64,000 nucleotides of DNA from assembly GCA_041920505.1 (NCBI GenBank), contig JBHGXV010000052.1, forward strand, positions 23,271 through 87,270. Reading direction: 5' to 3'. This DNA is from JBHGXV01 sp041920505. GTDB lineage: Bacteria; Bacillota; Bacilli; Brevibacillales; Brevibacillaceae. The notes under the pieces are model-generated. The model ran no database searches, was not told the origin of the DNA, and was given only the letters and a program-made list of their open reading frames with translations. The translations under genes and the position numbers were made by a program. Each line of letters starts with the position of its first letter. Position 1 is the first letter of the stretch. Positions 25,490-32,611 of the stretch are shown one piece after another.

Positions 25490-26479
25490 ATGAGAGTGAT
25501 GCACTGCCCGATCGAGATTGCCGGACAAATGGGGACCTTGAGCAAGGGGTTGCAGGCGGCGGGCGTGATTTCGGAAGCGTTCAACACGTTTCATACGTAC
25601 CTCGGCTACCGTGATTACGTGCACAATATCGACCTGTTTGAGCTGGAGTGGATTGTGCCCTACGCTTTGCGCTACTTCGATCTGTTTCATTTTCACTACG
25701 CGGCGACGATGTTGCAGGATCACTACGATCTGCAGCAGATTCACGCGCTTGGCAAACCGGTGGTGATGCACCACTGGGGCAACGACGTGCGCACCCACGA
25801 CGTGGCTACCCGGCACAATCCGTACGCCTACACAGGAGACTCTCCGCCGCCGGAAGAGGTCGACGCCAGACTGAAGCTCCTCTCCCGCTACATCGACCAT
25901 GCGATTGTGCAGGATTACGAAGTCTATCCCTACGTCACGCCGTATTACAAACACGTTCATGTCTTGCCGATCGCCTTTGACGTGCGGTCTGTCTCCCCTG
26001 TTTATCCGAGCCGCAAGGAGACGACGCCGCTGGTCATCCACGCCCCGACCAATCCGTTGTTTAAAGGCACCGCGCATGTCGAGGCGGCGATTGAGCGGCT
26101 TCAGCGGGAAGGTGTGCCGTTCCGTTACCGCCGGATCGAAAAAATCAGCAACGCGGAAGCGCTGAAGCTGTATCGCGAGGCGGATGTCGTCATCGACCAG
26201 ATTCTCTGCGGATCGTACGGCTTGCTTGCCGTCGAAGCGATGAGCATGGGCAAACCGGTGATCGGCTACGTCCGTGAAGACCTGAAAGGGACGTTCCCGG
26301 AACCGCCGCCCATTCTCTCGGCCAATCCGGATACCGTGTACGACGTGCTCAAAGAGTGTCTGTCAAGTCCGGCGCTAAGGATCGAAACGGGACGCAAGAG
26401 CCGGAAGTACGCACAGGCTTACCACGACGTGCGGGTAGTCGTGCAACAATTGCTTGGCCTTTACCGCAGCCTGGCGTGA
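25490..26479 (+). CDS. GT4-like glycosyltransferase E
   Basis: 329-residue soluble GT-B glycosyltransferase with AAAGGAGGA before its ATG. Motifs: MRVMHCPIEIAGQMGTLSKGL, LFHFHYAATMLQDHYDLQQI, VVMHHWGNDVRTHDVATRH, VIHAPTNPLFKGTAHVEAAI, ADVVIDQILCGSYGLLAVEAMSMGKPVIGYV. Most similar in layout to glycosyltransferases C and D, suggesting one duplicated family. Followed by the third DUF4855 gene, 57 bases downstream. Confidence 0.85.
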   Translation: MRVMHCPIEIAGQMGTLSKGLQAAGVISEAFNTFHTYLGYRDYVHNIDLFELEWIVPYALRYFDLFHFHYAATMLQDHYDLQQIHALGKPVVMHHWGNDVRTHDVATRHNPYAYTGDSPPPEEVDARLKLLSRYIDHAIVQDYEVYPYVTPYYKHVHVLPIAFDVRSVSPVYPSRKETTPLVIHAPTNPLFKGTAHVEAAIERLQREGVPFRYRRIEKISNAEALKLYREADVVIDQILCGSYGLLAVEAMSMGKPVIGYVREDLKGTFPEPPPILSANPDTVYDVLKECLSSPALRIETGRKSRKYAQAYHDVRVVVQQLLGLYRSLA

Positions 26480-26536
26480 GGCCTGGAAGCGGCGGATGGC
26501 GTCGAGATCCAAACGGGAAGCGAGGGAGTGCAGATC

Positions 26537-27568
26537 ATGGGACATTTGCAAACGTCGGCGCGGGGGTATCTTGCCCCTGATGCAGGTGGTGCCATTAGCC
26601 CCGTCGCCCATTTGCGCTGCGGCGGGGATTGGCTGGGCAAACACTATAAGCGTTGGAGCCGTTCCGAGATCGAATGCTACATGCGGGATCAGACGACAGC
26701 ACAGGCAGACAGCTTGTTTCGCAGCTTTCTGTTTTCGCCCGTCCGGGCCGAGAGCGGACGGTTTCTCGATCCGCTGTTTCGCGGATTTGCTCCGCCACCT
26801 GATGTGAGCGACTGGAACGAGTGGCTGCGCGAACTGTTTTTGTCAGGGCACAATCTGGACGCGCTGTCGCAGTCTGTCACCGGCACAGAGGGGGCGGGCG
26901 GAAAGGTGGACGTCTGGATCACCTTGCCGTATCCCGATCCAGGCCACAAGTCGTTCGGACAGGCGGACAAAGAGCGTCTGGACTTCAACCGGCAAAGCGA
27001 TCGGCAACGGGCGCTCGACTGGTGGATCGGCCGCTTTGTGAAAAAATGGTCCCGTTCCGGCTACGGCGACCGTTTGAGCCTGCGCGGTTTCCGCTGGCCC
27101 GCCGCCATGCTGCCCGACGGGGACGTGGATCTGGTAACGGCCACGGCGAAGACTGTTCATCGCCACCGCCTGCTGTTCATGTGGCTGCCCAATTACGGTG
27201 CTGATCGCGTGACTGACTGGCAACAGTTGGGTTTTGACATCACCGTTTTGCAACCCAACTACTGCGGCAAAACCCCTCTCGGACGCGAGTGGATCGACAA
27301 CTGTGCCCTCTTCGCCGCGCATTACGGTTGCGGGCTGCAAATCGCCTGCGGCAGGGGGCTTCTCTACGACCCGTACCACCTGCACGACTACCTCAATCGC
27401 GGTTTGCCGCAATACAAGCGGTATATGAAGGAGGCGTTTCTCGTCTTCCAGTTCGACCGGGCGGGGATGGAGACGCTGCATCGCGAGCGTTCCCCCTTGT
27501 ACAAAATGATCAGCGCGTTTGTTCGGGGAACGTATGAAAAACAGGCGTACCCGGGAATTCCTTACTAA
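26537..27568 (+). CDS. DUF4855-type protein 3
   Basis: 343 residues; ATG at 26537 has AGGGAG 8 bases upstream (a GTG at 26528 overlaps that site and is unlikely). Motifs: PDVSDWNEWLRELF, KVDVWITLPYPDPGHKSFGQADKERLDF, ALDWWIGRFVKKW, SLRGFRWPAAM, LLFMWLPNYGADRVTDWQQLGFDITVLQPNYCGKT, CGLQIACGRGLLYD. It is closest to the classical family pattern except that Ala replaces the acidic residues after GFRW. No signal peptide. Partner: glycosyltransferase E. It ends the locus, before a strong bidirectional terminator. Confidence 0.7.
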   Translation: MGHLQTSARGYLAPDAGGAISPVAHLRCGGDWLGKHYKRWSRSEIECYMRDQTTAQADSLFRSFLFSPVRAESGRFLDPLFRGFAPPPDVSDWNEWLRELFLSGHNLDALSQSVTGTEGAGGKVDVWITLPYPDPGHKSFGQADKERLDFNRQSDRQRALDWWIGRFVKKWSRSGYGDRLSLRGFRWPAAMLPDGDVDLVTATAKTVHRHRLLFMWLPNYGADRVTDWQQLGFDITVLQPNYCGKTPLGREWIDNCALFAAHYGCGLQIACGRGLLYDPYHLHDYLNRGLPQYKRYMKEAFLVFQFDRAGMETLHRERSPLYKMISAFVRGTYEKQAYPGIPY

Positions 27569-27575
27569 CGGCTGA

Positions 27576-27605
27576 CGGGATGTTTCACACTGGTGAAACA
27601 TCCCG
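27576..27605. terminator. Terminator at the end of the glycosyltransferase/DUF4855 locus
   Basis: CGGGATGTTTCAC, loop ACTG, GTGAAACATCCCG: perfect 13-bp stem followed by TCTTGTT. It also faces the convergent yfhP gene. Confidence 0.85.
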
Positions 27606-27619
27606 TCTTGTTGGGGGCG

Positions 27620-28621
27620 TCAGTTGAGCTGTACTTCCTTTTCCGGGTCCAGCTTTTTCGCCAACTGCTCTTCGCCTCGGTGAATCCAGCCCGCGAACGA
27701 GTCGCGAATCTGTTTTTGCTTGTCGAGATAGACGACGGCGACGAACATGTAGTGGCTTCGTCCCAGGTTTTTGGCCCGGTAGCGAAGGTCGAACCATCTC
27801 ACCTCGTAGCCGAAGTCGTGCTCTTTCACCTCGACGTGCGCGTAACTGGTGAAGGAGAGGAACGCCTGTACCTTGTGGTTCGTTTTCGCCAGCGCCACCA
27901 GCTCGTTTTCCGGCCGCCGCACGAACGTGTCGAGGATCATCACTTCGCCGTCGTGCGTTTCGCCCACGTACCAGTGCGTCGGCGTCTTGACGATCACCGT
28001 CCACTGGTTCCAGAAAAACGTCGGAATCAGTGTGTACTCTCCGGGGATGCCAAGCGTCCGTCTGGTCTGCTCGATTGCCCGTTTGTGCGCCTGGTAGCGG
28101 ATCACGTAATACCCGGCAATGATCAGATAAATCAGCAAAAACAGCGGTCCCGGCCGGGTGCCCGCCGCCCAAAACAGAAAGCCGAGCACGTGCAGGCCAA
28201 AAATAAACGGATCAAAGATAAAGATGACGTCGAAAGCAATCCATTTCTTGGAAATAGGGGATAGACCTTGGGTGCCATACGCGTTGAACAGATCGACGAA
28301 GACGTGCAAGCATACGGCGAGAAACGTCCAGGCGAGCAGGTGCAGCCAGTGCGCTTGCGGCGACAGCGTCTGAATCAGGGCGAAAATGGACAGCGTCCAA
28401 ACGAAGACGGCCGGAATCGAGTGCGATGCGCCGCGATGATGCCGGATGTAGGCGGCACTTCCGCACAACCGGGTGAACCCGTCCAGATCGGGCGCCTGCG
28501 AACCGATCACGGTTCCGAGCATCACCGCTTCCGCCAAACCCGGCGTGGAGGCGACCACAGGATCGAGATGCGCCAGCGCCGCCAATCCGAATCCCATGGC
28601 AAAATGAGTAGCAGTATCCAT
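27620..28621 (-). CDS. yfhP: YfhP-type membrane-bound metal-dependent hydrolase
   Basis: 333 residues. N-terminal MDTATHFAMGFGLAALAHLDP, GSQAPDLDGF and IRHHRGASHSIPA carry the His/Asp ligands of the YdjM/YfhP (DUF457-type) metal-dependent hydrolase family. Four to five transmembrane helices follow to about residue 185, then a soluble C-terminal region ending in KLDPEKEVQLN. Start ATG at 28621 with AAGGGGAG upstream. In B. subtilis yfhP neighbours mutY and has been described as a repressor of yfhQR; here it is divergent from the mutY unit in the same position. Confidence 0.85.
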   Translation of the reverse strand: MDTATHFAMGFGLAALAHLDPVVASTPGLAEAVMLGTVIGSQAPDLDGFTRLCGSAAYIRHHRGASHSIPAVFVWTLSIFALIQTLSPQAHWLHLLAWTFLAVCLHVFVDLFNAYGTQGLSPISKKWIAFDVIFIFDPFIFGLHVLGFLFWAAGTRPGPLFLLIYLIIAGYYVIRYQAHKRAIEQTRRTLGIPGEYTLIPTFFWNQWTVIVKTPTHWYVGETHDGEVMILDTFVRRPENELVALAKTNHKVQAFLSFTSYAHVEVKEHDFGYEVRWFDLRYRAKNLGRSHYMFVAVVYLDKQKQIRDSFAGWIHRGEEQLAKKLDPEKEVQLN

Positions 28622-28831
28622 GGATAGCAAGTCTCCCCTTTCAGACGTCACAGGTGTCGCTCTCCTGCAAAAGGAGGAGAACCTCCACCCTGGGATCCAA
28701 TGGTTCACTCTTCTTATTATAACGGTTCCCATCGGCGATTTCTCGGTATTCACAAAAAATCATCCGTGGACGGATGGGGCCTCCTTTCGCTAAGATGAGA
28801 AGAGTCAGGCTTCCCGAGGAGGCGACAGGAC

Positions 28832-29188
28832 ATGATTACCGTATTTATTGAATACAAGCTGCAAGAAGCACAGCGGTCCGCGTTTTTGCGCGAGCTTTCG
28901 GCCATCCAGCAGCGGGTGGCCGAGTATGGCGGCCAGAACTACCGCTGCTTCGAGGGAATGGACCAGCCCCACCTGTTCGTGGAGATGTTCGAAGTCCCTA
29001 CGGCGGCTGCGTACGAAGCGATCAAGCGCTGGCGGACAGAAGACGAGGCACTGGGACGCTTCGTTGTCGGCGGGGCGGCAAAAACGCACGTCTGGGCGTT
29101 TTGCCCGGTGACCAATCTGGGAGGAATCGACGATCACGATGGCAGGAAAAAAGAAGACACCAGAGATGACGATCAAACTGCCCGATGA
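28832..29188 (+). CDS. Small protein with ferredoxin-like fold pattern, upstream of mutY
   Basis: 118 residues, start ATG with CGAGGAGGCGACAGG upstream. The pattern MITVFIEYKL, helix, CFEGMDQPHLFVEMFEVP, helix, THVWAFCPV resembles dimeric alpha/beta-barrel (ABM/NIPSNAP-like) proteins, but no catalytic motif is visible. The C-terminal 20 residues are charged and overlap the mutY start by 50 bases in another frame, so the two genes are probably coupled. I do not recognise a named family. Confidence 0.7.
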   Translation: MITVFIEYKLQEAQRSAFLRELSAIQQRVAEYGGQNYRCFEGMDQPHLFVEMFEVPTAAAYEAIKRWRTEDEALGRFVVGGAAKTHVWAFCPVTNLGGIDDHDGRKKEDTRDDDQTAR

Positions 29189-30257
29189 ATTTCACGTCTT
29201 CGGCTTTCACCGCGATCTGCTCGCCTGGTACGACCGGCAGAAGCGCGATTTGCCGTGGCGGATCAACCGCGACCCGTACCGTGTCTGGGTGTCGGAGATC
29301 ATGCTCCAGCAGACGCGGGTAGAGACAGTGAAACCCTACTACGAACACTTTATGCAAAAATTTCCCACGGTCGAGGCCCTCGCCGATGCCCCGGAAGAAG
29401 AGGTGCTGAAGGCGTGGGAGGGGCTCGGCTACTACTCCAGGGCGCGCAATCTGCAGGCGGCCGCACGCGAGGTGAAGGCCGTCTACGGCGGCAAAGTGCC
29501 CGACACACGGGAAGATATCTCCAGGCTTAAAGGCATCGGCCCCTACACCGCCGGTGCGATCCTCAGCATCGCGTACGACCGGCCGGAACCGGCCGTCGAC
29601 GGCAACGTGATGCGCGTCTTCTCCCGCCTGCTCCTGATGGAAGACGACATCGCCAAACCGGCGACCCGGGTGAAAATGGAGCACCTCGTCCGTCAGACCA
29701 TCCCGGCGGACAGGCCCGGCGATTTCAACCAGGCGCTGATGGAGTTGGGGGCCTTGATCTGCGTGCCGCGCAATCCGCACTGTCTCACCTGTCCGGTGTT
29801 TGACTACTGTCTGGCGCGAAAAGAAGGGGTACAGGAACTGTTGCCGGTCAAAGGCAAGGCGAAGCCGCCCCGTCCGATCGACCTGTTGGTGGCCGTCGTC
29901 CGCCAAGGCGATACGTACCTGATCAACAAACGGCCGGATGAGGGGCTGTTGGCCGGACTGTGGGAGTTTCCCATGGTGGAGACGGACGGCAGAGCGGACG
30001 AGACACATGTGCTGGAAGATTACCTGTTTGCGCGCTTTGGCATCGAGGCGGTGGCGGGCGGCAAGCTCATCCATGTACAGCATACGTTTTCCCACCTGCA
30101 TTGGAACCTGGACGTTTACCTGTGCGAGGTTGTCGGCGGCCAATTGCGCCCCGGACCGGCACGGTTTGTCACCCGCGCGGAACTGGCCGGCTACGCCTTT
30201 CCCGTCGCCCACAACAAGATCATCGACGCGTTGGACAAAACGGCGGCTCCCTCGTAA
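29139..30257 (+). CDS. mutY: A/G-specific adenine glycosylase MutY
   Basis: 372 residues. Removes adenine mispaired with 8-oxoguanine. Catalytic Glu in IMLQQTRVETVKPYYEHF, helix-hairpin-helix with LKGIGPYTAGAI, catalytic Asp in AVDGNVMRVFSRLL, [4Fe-4S] cluster Cys in CVPRNPHCLTCPVFDYC (C-x6-C-x2-C-x5-C), and a C-terminal NUDIX-like domain that recognises 8-oxoG (LVAVVRQGDTYLINKRPDEGLLAGLWEFPMVE; VQHTFSHLHWNLDVY). It overlaps the upstream small gene. Its stop lies in the loop of the downstream terminator. Confidence 0.95.
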   Translation: MAGKKKTPEMTIKLPDEFHVFGFHRDLLAWYDRQKRDLPWRINRDPYRVWVSEIMLQQTRVETVKPYYEHFMQKFPTVEALADAPEEEVLKAWEGLGYYSRARNLQAAAREVKAVYGGKVPDTREDISRLKGIGPYTAGAILSIAYDRPEPAVDGNVMRVFSRLLLMEDDIAKPATRVKMEHLVRQTIPADRPGDFNQALMELGALICVPRNPHCLTCPVFDYCLARKEGVQELLPVKGKAKPPRPIDLLVAVVRQGDTYLINKRPDEGLLAGLWEFPMVETDGRADETHVLEDYLFARFGIEAVAGGKLIHVQHTFSHLHWNLDVYLCEVVGGQLRPGPARFVTRAELAGYAFPVAHNKIIDALDKTAAPS

Positions 30258-30270
30258 GGGAGCCGCACGT
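30243..30270. terminator. Terminator overlapping the mutY stop
   Basis: GCGGCTCCCT, loop CGTA, AGGGAGCCGC: a perfect 10-bp stem with the mutY TAA partly in the loop, then CGTTT. It also faces the convergent small gene. Confidence 0.75.
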
Positions 30271-30432
30271 TTACAGACGGGTACCGTATGGCGGATAGTA
30301 TGCGGTTTGCCAGAAACGTTCTTCTTCCCACCGGCGGATCGTCTGCGCCCGCAGATAGGCAACGGCCGTTTCTTCGGCCGACTTTTTCCGCCGTTCGATC
30401 ACGATGGTGAAAAAGATCATGGAAATCTGCAT
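30271..30432 (-). CDS. YrzI-like small protein, copy 1
   Basis: 53 residues, MQISMIFFTIVIERRKKSAE at the start and YYPPYGTRL at the end. An AGGAGGG site lies 8 bases before the ATG. The N-terminal pattern, hydrophobic FFTIxIERR then a Lys/Glu helix, resembles the short YrzI proteins of Bacillales and aligns without gaps with the other 53-residue gene at 30581-30742. Function unknown. Part of a three-gene minus-strand group of tiny genes. Confidence 0.65.
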   Translation of the reverse strand: MQISMIFFTIVIERRKKSAEETAVAYLRAQTIRRWEEERFWQTAYYPPYGTRL

Positions 30433-30467
30433 CGAAAAGTCCCTCCTCTGGTAATCGGCGAGGGCAG

Positions 30468-30539
30468 TCAGGTGTCATCCGGCGCCTTGCCCCCTGTGAA
30501 TTTGAAGGTCATCAACTGACGGCGTTGTTTGTTGCTCAT
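30468..30539 (-). CDS. Possible 23-residue peptide
   Basis: MSNKQRRQLMTFKFTGGKAPDDT, then TGA. AAAGGGGG stands 8 bases before the ATG, a strong ribosome site, and the frame lies between two other small genes on the same strand. No family recognised. Support is only the ribosome site and context. Confidence 0.4.
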   Translation of the reverse strand: MSNKQRRQLMTFKFTGGKAPDDT

Positions 30540-30580
30540 GTCAACATTCCCCCTTTACGTGATCAAATCGGGACAGATGA

Positions 30581-30742
30581 TTACAGCAGGATGTGAAACC
30601 CGGTTTGTTGCGCCGCCTGTTCGGCAAACGCCTCATCGCGGGCCTTCAGCCACTCCCGCTGGCGGTGAAGCGCGAGGCGTTGTTCGGCAGACAGCGAAGT
30701 CCGCTCGATCTTCACCGTAAAAAACAGCAGGTTCAGCACCAT
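30581..30742 (-). CDS. YrzI-like small protein, copy 2
   Basis: 53 residues beginning MVLNLLFFTVKIERTSLSAE, then an Arg/Glu/Ala-rich helix. GAGGAGGG lies 9 bases before the ATG; an in-frame upstream extension to 30841 runs through a terminator hairpin and is rejected. Same length as copy 1 with matching N-terminal FFT-x-x-IER and SAE positions, so the two are paralogues. The hydrophobic N-terminus and basic helix suggest membrane association. Confidence 0.68.
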   Translation of the reverse strand: MVLNLLFFTVKIERTSLSAEQRLALHRQREWLKARDEAFAEQAAQQTGFHILL

Positions 30743-30774
30743 GTCGACTCCCTCCTCGCAAGATGGTTCTATAG

Positions 30775-30813
30775 AAAAAGACCGCAGGATCGATGAAGCG
30801 TTCCTACGGTCTT
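30775..30813 (-). terminator. Rho-independent terminator, second of a tandem pair
   Basis: On the minus strand AAGACCGTAGGA pairs with TCCTGCGGTCTT (one G-U pair) and is followed by TTTTT. It lies just upstream of YrzI-like copy 2. Confidence 0.75.
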
Positions 30814-30833
30814 GATCTAGCGTCAAAATGGAT

Positions 30834-30866
30834 AAAAACAACCGTAGATTGTCGGCAACCTACGGT
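30834..30866 (-). terminator. Rho-independent terminator, first of a tandem pair
   Basis: On the minus strand ACCGTAG pairs with CTACGGT, then TGTTTTT. The arm and flank (GACGCTGACGAAAGACCGTAGG) resemble those of the next hairpin (GACGCTAGATCAAGACCGTAGG), suggesting duplication. Confidence 0.75.
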
Positions 30867-30910
30867 CTTTCGTCAGCGTCACGATTATGGCAAAGAAAAC
30901 GATGGTCAGG

Positions 30911-31006
30911 TCAAGAAGACCGTCTCCATGACGCGGGCGGAGGATAGGCTACCGTATGCATTTGCGACAAGCGGGTCTTGTTGGTTCCTGTCTGGACGAG
31001 TGGCAT
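30911..31006 (-). CDS. Possible 31-residue protein ahead of tandem terminators
   Basis: MPLVQTGTNKTRLSQMHTVA followed by YPPPASWRRSS and TGA. A near-perfect AAAGGAGG lies 6 bases before the ATG, and two rho-independent terminators follow 45 and 98 bases after the stop, so this looks like a genuine short transcription unit. No family recognised. Its position between mutY and fabL corresponds to where B. subtilis carries small spore-protein genes, but the sequence does not resemble SspE. Confidence 0.55.
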   Translation of the reverse strand: MPLVQTGTNKTRLSQMHTVAYPPPASWRRSS

Positions 31007-31207
31007 TGTCTTTCCTCCTTTCCCAAAATCGTGTATCTCTAGGATATGGCAAAAGTTTCCCGTTGTAAAGCTCTTTTTTCTACCTATTTCCAACCGCCGA
31101 AGGACACCGGTTCCTTTCGCCGCCTTCCGTTGCCGCGTCCAAGCGCGCGAACGAGAGTCCCGCCTCCCCGGGACGTACGCCGTCTGGCGCAAGACGGAGG
31201 TTTCGGC

Positions 31208-31245
31208 TATAATACAGAGACACAAACTTTAGCACCAGATACTAA
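31208..31245 (+). promoter_or_regulatory. fabL promoter -10 and FapR-type operator
   Basis: TATAAT at 31208-31213 is followed by TTAGCACCAGATACTAA at 31229-31245, which matches the known FapR operator (TTAGTACCTRRTACTAA) at 15 of 17 positions and is a near-perfect inverted repeat. It lies between the predicted transcription start (about 31220) and the ribosome site. FapR represses fatty-acid synthesis genes and is released by malonyl-CoA; an enoyl-ACP reductase gene follows. The -35 region is weak. FapR itself is not in the window. Confidence 0.85.
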
Positions 31246-31285
31246 TAGCTGCTTTTATGCAGTCTGGATACGGAGGGCGATACAG

Positions 31286-32044
31286 ATGAATCAAACGAGA
31301 AAAGTGGCTCTGGTAACGGGCGGATCGCGCGGCATCGGCAAGGCGATCGCGCTGAAGCTGGCCGATCAGGGGTACGACATCGTCATCAACTACCTGCGAA
31401 ACCGGACGTCGGCTCGGGAGACGGCGGCCGAACTGGAGGCAAAGGGCGTGCGCGTCCACCTGGTCAAGGCAAACGTGGGCGACGTGGCAAAAATCAAAGA
31501 AATGTTCGCCGAGATCGAACAGGTTTTCGGAAGACTGGATATACTTGTAAATAATGCGGCATCCGGCGTGTTGCGGCCGTTGATGGAACTGGAAGAAAGC
31601 CATTGGGACTGGACGATGGACATCAACAGCAAGGCCCTGCTCTTTTGTGCCCAGGAAGCGGCCCGCCTGATGAGAAAGACGGGCGACGGCGGCAAAATCG
31701 TCAGCATCTCCAGCCTGGGATCGATCCGCGTGCTCAAGAACTACACGGCGGTCGGCGTTTCCAAGGCGGCGCTGGAGGCTTTGACGCGGTATTTGGCCGT
31801 TGAGCTGGCCCCGCACAACATTGTCGTCAACGCCGTCTCCGGCGGCGCGGTCGACACGGATGCGCTGAAGCACTTCCCCAACCGCGAAGAACTGCTCACC
31901 GACGCGGCCAAACGCACCCCGGCAGGGCGGATCGTCGAGCCGGACGATTTGGCGAACGCGGTGATGTTCCTTTTGTCCGACGAAGCGTGGATGATTCGCG
32001 GCCAGACGCTGATTGTCGACGGCGGCATCTCGCTGTTGACCTGA
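31286..32044 (+). CDS. fabL: Enoyl-ACP reductase III FabL
   Basis: 252-residue SDR enzyme that reduces trans-2-enoyl-ACP with NADPH, the last step of the fatty-acid elongation cycle. Cofactor motif VTGGSRGIGKAIA, LVNNAASGVLRPL, and the FabL-type active site NYTAVGVSKAALE, where Tyr and Lys are separated by six residues rather than the three of classical SDRs. C-terminal RIVEPDDLANAVMFLLSD and GQTLIVDGGISLL. Start ATG at 31286 with GGAGGG upstream; earlier in-frame starts lie upstream of the operator. Position after mutY as in B. subtilis. Likely controlled by FapR. Confidence 0.92.
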   Translation: MNQTRKVALVTGGSRGIGKAIALKLADQGYDIVINYLRNRTSARETAAELEAKGVRVHLVKANVGDVAKIKEMFAEIEQVFGRLDILVNNAASGVLRPLMELEESHWDWTMDINSKALLFCAQEAARLMRKTGDGGKIVSISSLGSIRVLKNYTAVGVSKAALEALTRYLAVELAPHNIVVNAVSGGAVDTDALKHFPNREELLTDAAKRTPAGRIVEPDDLANAVMFLLSDEAWMIRGQTLIVDGGISLLT

Positions 32045-32148
32045 CGGATCGCCCGATTGCGTGCGGGGGGCGTTCTTGCGCGAACCAAGAGACAAACCGG
32101 TACAGGTAGTGTAAAATAGAATGCAGAAGCCAGCTAAGGAGGCCGTAT

Positions 32149-32562
32149 ATGTTGATTCGTACGTTTCGTCTCGGCGATTACGCTGCGATCACCCGGATAT
32201 GGCAGGAAACCGGTTTGGAACAGACGGAGATGGAGTCGCTGGACGCCCTTGCCAAACAGCTAGCGTGGGACAGCGAACTGGTCATGGTGGCGGAGCACGA
32301 AGGCGAAGTGGTTGGCGTGGTGGTCGGTACGATTGATGGAACGCGCGCTTACTTCTATCGGCTTGCCGTCGATCCGAAAATGCAGGGCACGGGCATCGGA
32401 CGCAAACTCGTGGAAGCGATCGAGAACCGGTTTCGCCAGCGCGGCGTGAATCACGTTTTGATCATGGTCAACCAGGACAACAAGAAGGTATTGCCGTTTT
32501 ATCATTCCCTTGGCTACGAACTGCAAAAATATGTTACACTTTCCAAGAAGCTCTCTTCGTAA
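32149..32562 (+). CDS. GNAT family N-acetyltransferase
   Basis: 137 residues. MLIRTFRLGDYAAITRIWQE, acetyl-CoA site LAVDPKMQGTGIGRKLVEAIE (R/Q-x-x-G-x-G/A), and a terminal NQDNKKVLPFYHSLGYE. It resembles the YpeA/RimI-like group. Ribosome site AAGGAGG. A TAAAAT at 32111 may be its -10. The substrate is unknown. It lies 49 bases upstream of ntdP. Confidence 0.85.
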   Translation: MLIRTFRLGDYAAITRIWQETGLEQTEMESLDALAKQLAWDSELVMVAEHEGEVVGVVVGTIDGTRAYFYRLAVDPKMQGTGIGRKLVEAIENRFRQRGVNHVLIMVNQDNKKVLPFYHSLGYELQKYVTLSKKLSS

Positions 32563-32611
32563 ACGGTGGGCTTTTCCTTGTGAGATACAGAAGAGAAGAA
32601 AGGGGAGAGTC

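Noticed and set aside
30793..31068. 91-codon plus-strand frame
   Set aside because: Runs through two minus-strand terminators and a minus-strand small gene with a strong ribosome site; no plus-strand ribosome site.
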